Below, in pieces: positions 1 to 8,671 of a stretch of 61,907 nt of DNA. The stretch comes from Methylobacter sp. GTDB lineage: Bacteria; Pseudomonadota; Gammaproteobacteria; Methylococcales; Methylomonadaceae. The notes below the pieces were generated by a model that was given only the letters and a program-made list of their open reading frames with translations, was not told the origin of the DNA and ran no database searches. Where the stretch lies: assembly GCA_030655535.1 (NCBI GenBank), contig JAURVK010000010.1, positions 1-61,907 of the forward strand, written 5' to 3'. Every line of letters starts with the position of its first letter. Positions within the stretch are counted from its first letter, which is position 1. Position numbers and translations under genes: made by a program.

Positions 1-86
1 AACAGCATTAATTCAAGGCATTAAAAACTTCGTGCTCTCCGTGTTCTTCGTGGTTATTTTCTAAATACGAATACTTTCACAGTCTC
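1..86. repeat. Partial copy (cut by window edge) of a MITE-like repeat ending in CTTTCACAGTCTC
   Basis: Reverse complement matches 16201 onward: ATAACCACGAAGAACACGGAGAGCAC(G/T)AAGTTTTTAATGC(C/A)TTGAAT(T/G)AATGCTGTT plus terminal GAGACTGTGAAAG. Confidence 0.75.
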
Positions 87-158
87 TTACTTGATTGAAA
101 AAGTTGAACGCTCTAACCTACAGACACTCACTACCATACCAACCGGTTTTTTTGAAAA

Positions 159-1895
159 ATGGCATATGAATCGTTGTTAACCGTTTTGCAAGAAAGGCAG
201 AAACTTTCTGTTGCAGAATTGAAAAAAGTCGAGCGCGTGCAAAAAACATCGGTCTCGGAAACTGTGCCGCAGTTGCTGGTTAAGCTTGGCTTGTGTTCGG
301 AGTTGGATGTGGCCGACGCTTTTGTTGAATCGGGCCGGTTTGAAAAAGTGACACCGGATCAATATCCGCTGGAAATGCAATTGCCGGAAACCGTGCCGTT
401 GCGGTTTCTAAAAAACTATCATGTCATCGGTTTGAGTCGCAATGACGATATTACCGTTGCCCTGATGGACCCCGAAGACCGGTTTGTGATTGATGCGTTA
501 AAACTGGCGACCGGAAAAAACATTATCTCCAAAGTCGGCCTGCTTTCGGAAATCGATGCGGCGCTGGAAGTGCAGTATGGCGAAGGCCGTTCGCAAATGG
601 ATAAACTCGTTGACGATCTGAGTGTCGATGATCTGGGCGAGGAAGATCTGGAGCATTTAAAAGATCTGGCCAGTGAAGCGCCGGTCATCAAAATGGTCAA
701 TCTGATCATGCAGCGGGCGATTGAAACCCGGGCCTCGGACATTCATATTGAGCCTTTCGAGCAATCCCTAAAAGTCAGGTTACGCGTCGATGGCGTGTTG
801 AAAGATATTGACGCGCCTTCGGTCAAATCCACCGCAGCAGTGATTTCGCGCATCAAGATCATGGCCAAGCTGAACATCGCCGAACGCCGCCTGCCGCAGG
901 ATGGCCGCATCAAGGTGCAAATGTTGGGTAAAGAGCTGGATTTACGGGTTTCGACGATACCGACGATGTACGGCGAAAGCGTGGTGATCCGCTTGCTGGA
1001 CAAGGAAAATACCGTGCTGGATTTTGCCGCATTGGGTTTTTCAGGAAAACATTTACAGCAGTTTATCGATGTACTGGCTCAGCCGCACGGCATTATCCTG
1101 ATTACCGGTCCTACGGGTAGCGGTAAATCCACCACGATGTATGCCGCGCTAAAACAGCTCAACACCTCCGAGCGAAAAATCATTACCGTTGAAGATCCGG
1201 TCGAATACCAGATGGACGGAGTCAATCAGATTCAGGCAAAACCGCAAATAGGCCTGACCTTTGCGTCGGCGTTGCGTTCTATCGTGCGCCAGGATCCCGA
1301 TGTGATCATGATCGGTGAAATGCGCGATCTGGAAACGGCAAGAATCGCCGTGCAATCTGCGCTAACCGGGCATTTGGTGTTGTCGACGCTGCATACCAAC
1401 GACGCCGCCGGCGGTGTCACCCGATTGCTGGATATGGGCCTCGAAGAATATCTGCTCACTTCCACCGTCAACGGCATCTTGGCGCAACGTCTGGTAAGAA
1501 AGCTGTGTCCTGAATGCAAGCAACGCTATACGCCGACCCCGGACATTGTCGACGGCATGAGGCTACGACGGTTTGCGTCGGGTATCGCCAAGGATGGTGT
1601 GTATGCCGCAAGCCAGTCGGGAACTGGCGCGGCCGGCGATATTGTTTTATACAAACCGGTCGGCTGCGCGTCTTGCGGCGGCTTGGGTTATCGTGGACGG
1701 TTGGCGATTATCGAATTTTTGCAAATGACCGATCCTCTGCGTAAATTGATTATGGCGCATGAAGAAGCCGGAGCCATTCAGCGGCTTGCTATTGAAGAAG
1801 GCATGACCACGATGTATGAAAACGGCCTGATTAAAGCCCTGCAAGGGATTACCACCCTGGAAGAAGTGCTGCGGGTAACTTCAGCGGAGTCCTAA
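159..1895 (+). CDS. gspE: Type II secretion system ATPase GspE
   Basis: Walker A GPTGSGKSTT, EDPVEYQ, IGEMRDLETA, GHLVLSTLHTNDA, CPEC...CASC zinc motif; first gene of T2SS operon. Confidence 0.97.
   Translation: MAYESLLTVLQERQKLSVAELKKVERVQKTSVSETVPQLLVKLGLCSELDVADAFVESGRFEKVTPDQYPLEMQLPETVPLRFLKNYHVIGLSRNDDITVALMDPEDRFVIDALKLATGKNIISKVGLLSEIDAALEVQYGEGRSQMDKLVDDLSVDDLGEEDLEHLKDLASEAPVIKMVNLIMQRAIETRASDIHIEPFEQSLKVRLRVDGVLKDIDAPSVKSTAAVISRIKIMAKLNIAERRLPQDGRIKVQMLGKELDLRVSTIPTMYGESVVIRLLDKENTVLDFAALGFSGKHLQQFIDVLAQPHGIILITGPTGSGKSTTMYAALKQLNTSERKIITVEDPVEYQMDGVNQIQAKPQIGLTFASALRSIVRQDPDVIMIGEMRDLETARIAVQSALTGHLVLSTLHTNDAAGGVTRLLDMGLEEYLLTSTVNGILAQRLVRKLCPECKQRYTPTPDIVDGMRLRRFASGIAKDGVYAASQSGTGAAGDIVLYKPVGCASCGGLGYRGRLAIIEFLQMTDPLRKLIMAHEEAGAIQRLAIEEGMTTMYENGLIKALQGITTLEEVLRVTSAES
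1584..1633 (+). repeat. In-frame palindromic insertion element in gspE (encodes IAKDGVYAASQSGTGAA)
   Basis: 48/50 nt identical to 6445-6494 in gspL; hairpin GCCGC-AA-GCCAGT-CGGGA-ACTGGC-GCGGC. Confidence 0.8.
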
Positions 1896-1903
1896 TAATA
1901 CCT

Positions 1904-1961
1904 GTGGGGGCGACTTTAGTCGCCCTTTGACTGACCGGGCGACTAAAGGCGCCCCTCACAA
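1904..1961. repeat. REP/BIME-like inverted pair TGTGGGGGCGACTTTAGTCGCCC...GGGCGACTAAAGGCGCCCCTCACA
   Basis: Palindromic arms; related copies at 26743, 37815 and 53960. Confidence 0.75.
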
Positions 1962-1970
1962 AATGAATTT

Positions 1971-3188
1971 ATGACTTTATTTGCCTATAAAGCGGTTAAT
2001 AGTCTGGGCGAAACCGAAGAGGACGTCAGGGACGCGGTTGATGAACAGCAGTTGATTGCGACTTTGCAGACGGAAGGCTATATCCCTATTCGCGTAGTAC
2101 CGGCCAGCGCCAAATCGTTTCTGGGCTTAAGACTGGGCATCAAGCAAAGCAAATTATCGCAAAAAGACATCGCTTTGTTCACCGGAGAATTGGCAACCTT
2201 GCTGGAGTCCGGCTTGCCGTTGGATAAATCCCTGCTGGTGTTGATCGACTTGACTGAAGACAATGAACGGGTGAGCAAGTTGATCGGCCGGGTTCTGGAG
2301 AAAGTAAAAAGCGGATCTACGCTGGCCAATGCGTTGGAAAAACAGTCCGGTATTTTCAGCAAGTTTTATCTGAATATGATCCGCGCCGGTGAGGCGGGCG
2401 GCAGTCTGGGCGAAGTATTGACGCGCTTGTCCGACTATCTGGAGCGCTCTCGGGAATTAAAAGAGACGGTCAGCACCGCGTTGATATACCCTGCCATTTT
2501 GCTGATTATGTCGCTGGCCTCGCTTTTTGTGATGCTGACCTTCGTGGTGCCGCAGTTTTCCGAGATGTTTGAAAGCGCGGGCAAGGCGCTGCCGGTATCG
2601 ACCCAGATCGTGGTGGGGCTGGCAAACTGGCTGCAAAGCTATTGGTGGATGCTGGCTTTGGGCATTGTCTTCATCACCGCTTATATGAATCTTCAGATGG
2701 CCGATCCGGTCAAAAAGAAGGTCTGGGACGGCCGTTTTTTGAAACTGCCGCTGGCCGGGACGATTATTTTGCACAAGGAAACCGCCAACATCAGCCGCAC
2801 GCTGGGCACTTTATTGGGTAATGGCGTTTCGATACTGGCGGCTCTGGTTATCGTTCGTGAAACGGTAGACAATCTGGTTTTGGCGGCGGCCATTCAGGAT
2901 ACCGAAGAGCAGTTAAAGCAGGGTAAAAACATGTCGGATGCTTTGTTGGAGAAAGGCATATTTCCCAAAATGGCCATGCAAATGATAAAAATGGGCGAAG
3001 AAACCGGACGTCTGGAAGAAATGTTGTTGCGGGTGGCGACTATTTACGATAAACAGCTCAGGGTGTCAATACAGCGTATGCTGGCATTGCTGGAACCGGC
3101 ATTGATAATTACCTTAGGCCTGATGATTGCGGGCATCATCGTGTCGATTTTGCTGGCTATCCTGAGCGTTAATGATTTGGCTTTTTAA
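1971..3188 (+). CDS. gspF: Type II secretion inner-membrane protein GspF
   Basis: GspF/PilC family: FTGELATLLESGLPLDKSL, GEAGG, KMGEETGRLEEML; operon position. Confidence 0.96.
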   Translation: MTLFAYKAVNSLGETEEDVRDAVDEQQLIATLQTEGYIPIRVVPASAKSFLGLRLGIKQSKLSQKDIALFTGELATLLESGLPLDKSLLVLIDLTEDNERVSKLIGRVLEKVKSGSTLANALEKQSGIFSKFYLNMIRAGEAGGSLGEVLTRLSDYLERSRELKETVSTALIYPAILLIMSLASLFVMLTFVVPQFSEMFESAGKALPVSTQIVVGLANWLQSYWWMLALGIVFITAYMNLQMADPVKKKVWDGRFLKLPLAGTIILHKETANISRTLGTLLGNGVSILAALVIVRETVDNLVLAAAIQDTEEQLKQGKNMSDALLEKGIFPKMAMQMIKMGEETGRLEEMLLRVATIYDKQLRVSIQRMLALLEPALIITLGLMIAGIIVSILLAILSVNDLAF

Positions 3189-3203
3189 ATATAGGAATGC
3201 ATT

Positions 3204-3659
3204 ATGAAAGAGGTAACGAGGTTCAAGGTTCAAGGTGCAAGGTTCAAGGCGCGTCTTCGCGGTTTCACCCTGCTTGAATTATTGGTGGTGTTGGGCATTA
3301 TTGCGATGCTGGCCGGGATCGTCGGGCCGCAGGTCATGAAGCACATGGGCGAATCCAAAACCAAAGCGGCCAAGGTGCAGATTGAAGATCTGGCGGCCGC
3401 TCTGGATATGTATAAGCTGGATTTGGGCAGCTATCCGACTTCCGAGCAAGGCTTGATGGCCTTGATTGAATCGCCCGATAACGCTAGGCGCTGGAATGGC
3501 CCTTATTTGCGTAAATCCAAAATGCCGTTGGATCCATGGCAACAGGAATATCGTTATGTTGCTCCCGGCGAGCACGGGAAATTCGATTTGTATACCTTAG
3601 GGGCGGACGGCAAGGAAGGCGGTGAAGGCGAAGATCAGGATATTGCTAGTTGGGAGTGA
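3204..3659 (+). CDS. gspG: Major pseudopilin GspG
   Basis: RGFTLLELLVVLGIIAMLAGIVGPQVM prepilin motif; LDLGSYPTSEQGL, WNGPYL. Confidence 0.97.
   Translation: MKEVTRFKVQGARFKARLRGFTLLELLVVLGIIAMLAGIVGPQVMKHMGESKTKAAKVQIEDLAAALDMYKLDLGSYPTSEQGLMALIESPDNARRWNGPYLRKSKMPLDPWQQEYRYVAPGEHGKFDLYTLGADGKEGGEGEDQDIASWE
3221..3248 (+). repeat. Heptanucleotide tandem repeat (GTTCAAG/GTGCAAG x4) in gspG leader
   Basis: GTTCAAG GTTCAAG GTGCAAG GTTCAAG read directly. Confidence 0.9.
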
Positions 3660-3667
3660 TTTATGAG

Positions 3668-3709
3668 GGGCAAGGTTAAAGGTGCAAGGTAAAAGGCAAA
3701 AAGCGAAAG
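3668..3709 (+). repeat. Degenerate heptanucleotide tandem repeat (6 units) at gspH start
   Basis: GGGCAAG GTTAAAG GTGCAAG GTAAAAG GCAAAAA GCGAAAG. Confidence 0.75.
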
Positions 3710-4152
3710 GAAAATCGCAGCGCGGCTTTACCTTGCTGGAGTTGGTCGTGGTGCTTTTTGTCGTGGTGCTGGGTTTTTCCGTCATCGGTCTTAATCTGTC
3801 GTCAGGCAGTGATTCCACCGAAATCAAAGCGGCGGCTAGGGATATAGTCTCGGCGCTACGTTATGCCAGAGGTCAGGCTTTAATGACTCATCAGGAAGCC
3901 ACGGTTGCTGTTGATCTTGGTGGCAACAGCTACACGGTCAGCGGTAGGGACAAGCTTTATAAAATACCCGAGACTATCGATATCACCGTGGTGACAGCGC
4001 AAACTGAATTGGTTGGAGAAGGGGCGGCCAACATTCGTTTTTTTGCCGATGGTTCCTCAACCGGCGGAAGAATTACGCTGGAGCGAGGCAATGTATCGTG
4101 GAAAATCGATATAAACTGGTTAACCGGGCAGATCGAGCTTGAAAGCAAATAA
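3682..4152 (+). CDS. gspH: Minor pseudopilin GspH (GTG start)
   Basis: QRGFTLLELVVVLFVVVLGFSVIGLNLS; position between gspG and gspI. Confidence 0.9.
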   Translation: MQGKRQKAKGKSQRGFTLLELVVVLFVVVLGFSVIGLNLSSGSDSTEIKAAARDIVSALRYARGQALMTHQEATVAVDLGGNSYTVSGRDKLYKIPETIDITVVTAQTELVGEGAANIRFFADGSSTGGRITLERGNVSWKIDINWLTGQIELESK

Positions 4153-4549
4153 ACAGCGCGGCTTTTCTTTACTGGAAATCCTGATTGCGTTTTCAATCCT
4201 GGCGCTTTCACTCGGGATTTTGCTGAAGATATTTTCTGCCGGTGTTAATACCGCCGGTGTTGCCGAGGAATATACCGCCGCCGTGCAAATTGCCGAATCG
4301 TTAATGGCCAAAACCGGTGTAGAATCGCGCTTGCAGCCGAATGAAGCTACCGGCCTGGAAAATGAAAAATACCATTGGCGGCTGTCGGTCAGTCCATTTC
4401 AATTCACGGCTGAGAATTTGGATGTCACGACTATAGCGGCAGAGCTTTTTAAGGTTACGGTTACGGTAAGCTGGGGCGATCATAATGCCCGCGTCGATCG
4501 CAGGCAGGTTGAGTTAATTACCTTAAAGCTGGTTAATAAAGCGTCATGA
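4139..4549 (+). CDS. gspI: Minor pseudopilin GspI
   Basis: QRGFSLLEILIAFSILALSLGILL; operon position. Confidence 0.93.
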   Translation: MKANKQRGFSLLEILIAFSILALSLGILLKIFSAGVNTAGVAEEYTAAVQIAESLMAKTGVESRLQPNEATGLENEKYHWRLSVSPFQFTAENLDVTTIAAELFKVTVTVSWGDHNARVDRRQVELITLKLVNKAS

Positions 4550-5301
4550 GGAAAGCTCGGATTCAAGGTTCAAGGTGCAAGGTGCAAGGTTTAATATGCC
4601 AGCGGGGCTTTACGCTGATTGAAGTTTTGATAGCCATGACGCTATTAAGTATCATGGTGGTGTTATTGTTCAGCAGCTTGAGAATTTGCGCCAAAAGTTG
4701 GGAGCAGGGAGAAAACAAGATAGCCGAGGTGAATGAAGCCGCAGTCGTTTATAACTTTTTTCAGCGGCATTTATCCTCGGCCATTCCTTTATGGAACGAT
4801 TTTACCGCCAGGGATGGTGGGTATGCCGCAAGCCTGCCGGGAATGATTGCGACGACTGAAAACAAGGATAAAACTTTCTCTTTCCAGGGCAAAAAACAGT
4901 CCTTGCAGTTTGTCTCGGTTTTCCCGGCAAGTGCCAGGAGAACAGGTATGCAGCTGTTTTCAATAGAACCTCGGCAACAAGATGGCGAGCAGGATATTAA
5001 GGTGACTTTAACGCCGTTTTATCCGGTGGCCGAGGGTGAAGAATGGCATCGGGAAGAGGTGGTTTTATTAAGAGATGTCAGTAATTTTACGTTGGCTTAT
5101 TTTGGTGTTGATGATTCAGGCGAAGGGACTTGGCAGGATGAATGGCTGGAAAAAGACGCTCAACCCCGATTGGTCAAAATCAGTATCAATACTGGCAATG
5201 GCGTTTATTGGCCGGACATGATCATAGAGCTTAAAGTTGCAGGCGCTGGAATTGGAACCGATACGGCAAATGGTGCCGTATCGGCAGAGAATAGCGATTG
5301 A
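4546..5301 (+). CDS. gspJ: Minor pseudopilin GspJ
   Basis: CQRGFTLIEVLIAMTLLSIMVVLLFSSLR; operon position. Confidence 0.93.
   Translation: MRKARIQGSRCKVQGLICQRGFTLIEVLIAMTLLSIMVVLLFSSLRICAKSWEQGENKIAEVNEAAVVYNFFQRHLSSAIPLWNDFTARDGGYAASLPGMIATTENKDKTFSFQGKKQSLQFVSVFPASARRTGMQLFSIEPRQQDGEQDIKVTLTPFYPVAEGEEWHREEVVLLRDVSNFTLAYFGVDDSGEGTWQDEWLEKDAQPRLVKISINTGNGVYWPDMIIELKVAGAGIGTDTANGAVSAENSD
4561..4588 (+). repeat. Heptanucleotide tandem repeat (4 units) in gspJ leader
   Basis: ATTCAAG GTTCAAG GTGCAAG GTGCAAG. Confidence 0.9.
4804..4850 (+). repeat. Degenerate copy of the gspE/gspL in-frame element in gspJ
   Basis: ACCGCCAGGGATGGTGGGTATGCCGCAAGCCTGCCGGGAATG; encodes TARDGGYAASLPGM. Confidence 0.6.
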
Positions 5302-6302
5302 TCAGGCTAAAGGGCTTCGCCCTGGTTCTGGTTTTATGGGTGTTGAGCCTGCTAACCGTCATGGCCGGGAGTTTTGCTCTGAGTATGCGGCGGGAGGCGG
5401 CCATTGTGACCGGCAGCAGCACGAATGCTCAGGCCATGGCTGTTGCAGAATCGGGACTGGCGGTTGCCGAGCTGATGTTATTGAATCCAAATCAGCTAAA
5501 ACGCTGGCATACCGACGGCAGTATTTACCAAATTGATTATGCGGAGTCAAAAGTCCGAATTCGGTTGTTAGCTGAGACCGGTAAGGTGGATATAAACAGC
5601 GCGGATCAGATACTGCTGCAAGGGCTTATGGCTTACGCACCGGTGGAGACCGAGTTACAAACCAAGCTGGTCAATTCGATTCTCGATTGGCGCGATGCGG
5701 ATGATCTGGTGCGCATAGAGGGCGCGGAGAAAAAAGACTATAAAGAGGCGGGATTAAGTTACCGGCCTCGCAACCGGCCGTTTCAGTCTATTGAGGAATT
5801 ACAGTTGGTATTGGGCATGGATGAACAGGTCTTTAAGTGGCTTGAAAGCTTGGTCACGGTCTACTCGGGACAGCCCAAGGTTGATTTGACTCAGGCAGCC
5901 AAAGAAGTTTTGCAGGTGTTGCCGGAAATAGATGCCGGATTAATAGACGGCTATATTGCAGCCCGGCGGGAAAGCGCGATAAACGGCTTGCCGGCCCCGG
6001 CAGTTCCGGTAGTCTCTAATCCAGGCATGGCGGCCGGGCAAACGGGTCAGAGCATGCCCGTAACAGCTGTCAATGACGGGGCAGGGCAAAAAGGTGCGAT
6101 CATGGTTGTCACCGAAGCACGGTTGGATGATGGTACAACGGCCGTCATCAAGGCGCTGATAAAAAAATCGGATAGTCAGGTGTCGACGCCGTTTCAGGTT
6201 TTGAAATGGCAGCGCAATGCCGGCGACGATGGTTCATTATTTACAGACGAAAAAGATGATTTACTAGTGGGACAATATGCCGAACCTGAATTCAACAATT
6301 AA
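5298..6302 (+). CDS. gspK: Type II secretion minor pseudopilin GspK
   Basis: KGFALVLVLWVLSLLTVMAGSFALSMRREA, DINSADQILLQGL, operon position. Confidence 0.94.
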   Translation: MIRLKGFALVLVLWVLSLLTVMAGSFALSMRREAAIVTGSSTNAQAMAVAESGLAVAELMLLNPNQLKRWHTDGSIYQIDYAESKVRIRLLAETGKVDINSADQILLQGLMAYAPVETELQTKLVNSILDWRDADDLVRIEGAEKKDYKEAGLSYRPRNRPFQSIEELQLVLGMDEQVFKWLESLVTVYSGQPKVDLTQAAKEVLQVLPEIDAGLIDGYIAARRESAINGLPAPAVPVVSNPGMAAGQTGQSMPVTAVNDGAGQKGAIMVVTEARLDDGTTAVIKALIKKSDSQVSTPFQVLKWQRNAGDDGSLFTDEKDDLLVGQYAEPEFNN

Positions 6303-7455
6303 TCTGGATGTTAAAAAGTTCTTTCGCTGGTGGCTGCGCGAACTTGACTTTCTGGTGCCTGAAAAAATCAGGCAGCTGGTTAACGAGAAACAGGGTTTCA
6401 TTATCGTTCGTCCCGAAGGCAACCGGTTGGCGCTGACTTATGTTATCGCCAGGGAAGGTGTGTATGCCGCAAGCCAGTCGGGAACTGGCGCGGCTGATGG
6501 ACAAATCGAGCCGTTGGCAATACTGGAGCGCAACGCATCGGGCATCGCGCAATATAAAGCCTTGCAGGCCAAAGATGAAAGACTGGCTAAAGCGAATTTA
6601 ATACTCCGGCTAACAGCGCAACAGGCTATTCAAAAGGAACTTGTCCTGCCGGCCGCCGTAAAAGGAAACCTGTCCCAGGTTGTCGCCTATGAACTTGATC
6701 GCTATACGCCGTTTAAGGCGGAGCAGGTTTATTTTGCGGTTAAGCAGCTGGAAGCTGAGCATGAACCGGGGCAAATTCGAGTCATGCTGGTGTTAACGCC
6801 CCGGGAAACGCTTGATACGCTGTATGAAGACATCAAGTCTATGGGCATGTCGCCGTTATTCGTTGATTATGAAGCCACGCCAAATGATCTTGAGCAGCGC
6901 TATGATGCCTACAATTTATTACCCGAATACCTAAGGGAAAAAACCGCCAATACGCCGCGCCTGATTTATTCGGCGCTGATTGCGGCGGTATTTTTACTGC
7001 TGGCTGCGGTGCTGGTATCGCCGGTCTGGTTTGAATATCGGACGGTTAACGCCTTACAGGAAAAAATCGATACCCTAGAAAAGGATGCCAAGGACGTTAA
7101 GGCCTTGCAACTGGAGATCGATGCGATGATAGACGAAACACGACTACTGATAGCCGAGAAAAGTGCGGCTCCGACGGTAGTCGATATGCTGAATAGCTTA
7201 AGCGCGATAATGAAAGACGATACCTGGCTGTCCTATGCGCAATACTCGGACGGGCATCTGCAAATACAGGGCGAGTCGCCGGCCGCTTCGGCATTGATCG
7301 GCGTTCTGGAAGACTCTGAATTGTTTGCCAATGCCCGGTTCGTCTCGCCGGTCACCCAGGATAAAATCAGTAAGCAGGAGCGCTTTCAAATTACCGTTGA
7401 CGTTACCCCGGCAATTGCGTCTGCGCCGACACAGTCGAACGGGAGACGCCAGTGA
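6277..7455 (+). CDS. gspL: Type II secretion protein GspL
   Basis: AELDRYTPF-type cytoplasmic domain (YELDRYTPFKAEQVYF), single TM, operon position. Confidence 0.88.
   Translation: MPNLNSTINLDVKKFFRWWLRELDFLVPEKIRQLVNEKQGFIIVRPEGNRLALTYVIAREGVYAASQSGTGAADGQIEPLAILERNASGIAQYKALQAKDERLAKANLILRLTAQQAIQKELVLPAAVKGNLSQVVAYELDRYTPFKAEQVYFAVKQLEAEHEPGQIRVMLVLTPRETLDTLYEDIKSMGMSPLFVDYEATPNDLEQRYDAYNLLPEYLREKTANTPRLIYSALIAAVFLLLAAVLVSPVWFEYRTVNALQEKIDTLEKDAKDVKALQLEIDAMIDETRLLIAEKSAAPTVVDMLNSLSAIMKDDTWLSYAQYSDGHLQIQGESPAASALIGVLEDSELFANARFVSPVTQDKISKQERFQITVDVTPAIASAPTQSNGRRQ
6445..6494 (+). repeat. In-frame palindromic insertion element in gspL (encodes IAREGVYAASQSGTGAA)
   Basis: 48/50 nt identical to 1584-1633. 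Confidence 0.8.
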
Positions 7456-8039
7456 CCGAGTTCGATAGTAAGAAAATGCAGCGATGGTTGGCAGTAGGCC
7501 TGCTGGTTGCGGCAATGCTGATAGTCGGTTTGGTTGTCATTGTGCCGGTGGTTAACAAAGGTTTGGAGCTGCGCGAGTCCAAAAGTAATCTCGTTTTCAG
7601 ACTGCAGCAATATGAACGGATCTTGGCAAGAAAAGATGCCGTCATTGCAAGCATGAACGCCATAAAAGAGCAGTATCAACAGCGCGGACTTTTGAACAGC
7701 CAGAGTACCGGCGCTTTAGCATCCGCCGAGGTTCAGGAGTTCATTAAAAAAACCATTGTGGAGGCAGGCGGACAATTGAGCAGCACCCAGGCGTTACCTG
7801 TCAGCACCAGAAATGAATTTAACCGGATAACCGTCAGCGTAAGGATGACGGGTAATAGCGAAGTGTTGCGGGCGGTACTGTACAAGATAGAAACATCAAC
7901 CCCGCTGATTATTATTAATCAGCTAGACATCAGGCCGATGCGCGGCGTAAGAAGCAGGACAACGCGCCAGATCGAACCGAGCAACGAATTAAATATCAAT
8001 TTTCAGGCCGTCAGTTTTATGCGGAAGCAGCCGGAATGA
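7452..8039 (+). CDS. gspM: Type II secretion protein GspM
   Basis: Single N-terminal TM, GspM/PilO-like; position after gspL. Confidence 0.85.
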   Translation: MTEFDSKKMQRWLAVGLLVAAMLIVGLVVIVPVVNKGLELRESKSNLVFRLQQYERILARKDAVIASMNAIKEQYQQRGLLNSQSTGALASAEVQEFIKKTIVEAGGQLSSTQALPVSTRNEFNRITVSVRMTGNSEVLRAVLYKIETSTPLIIINQLDIRPMRGVRSRTTRQIEPSNELNINFQAVSFMRKQPE

Positions 8040-8671
8040 ATATTAAACTCATAAAACTGCTGGTATTTATCTGCATCGGCCTGTGCTTGATTATTGTCGG
8101 GGAATGGTTGTACGCAAGTCATGCACGACACCGCTTGCTGACATCGATAAGCTCGGAAAAACTGCAAGACTACAAGACAGATGAGTTACCCGAAATAGAA
8201 CTGAAAAAACTGCCGGAAGACAATTATGTCGATCTGGTTGCCAGGCCGTTATTTATTAAAGGCAGAAAACCTGTCGATGAGCCGAGTTCTGCGGCAGAGG
8301 AAGCGGGTACCAAATCGGAAAGTTTTGATTGGGAGCTGACCGGAGTTTACGGTACCCAAAAAAACGTATCGGGACTATTCAGCCGGTCTAAAGCAAGAGT
8401 TGCCAAAGACAACTTTCGAAAAATAAGCGTAGGGGATGAGATTGACGGATGGAAACTGACCGAAATAAATAAGGACAGGGCTATGCTCAAACAAGGCGAT
8501 AAAGAGAAAGAACTGCTGCTTCGAAAACCGAAATTAAAAGCATTACCCGTGCAGCCAAATAAAACGCCATTTGCTGCGGCTGTACCTGTTCCGTCGCCTT
8601 TTTCTACTCCACCCGCTACGCCTGAACCTGCTGAAAATATCAACGAAGGCTCATCCGAGAATGAACAATAA
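8036..8671 (+). CDS. Type II secretion GspC/GspN-like protein (HR domain)
   Basis: N-terminal TM; DLVARPLFIKGRKP...WELTGVYGTQKNVSGLFSR...ISVGDEIDGWKLTEI resembles GspC homology region. Confidence 0.75.
   Translation: MNIKLIKLLVFICIGLCLIIVGEWLYASHARHRLLTSISSEKLQDYKTDELPEIELKKLPEDNYVDLVARPLFIKGRKPVDEPSSAAEEAGTKSESFDWELTGVYGTQKNVSGLFSRSKARVAKDNFRKISVGDEIDGWKLTEINKDRAMLKQGDKEKELLLRKPKLKALPVQPNKTPFAAAVPVPSPFSTPPATPEPAENINEGSSENEQ

Noticed and set aside
5237-5536. 99-aa plus-strand ORF overlapping gspJ/gspK
   Set aside because: Out-of-frame shadow of gspK; no recognisable domain.
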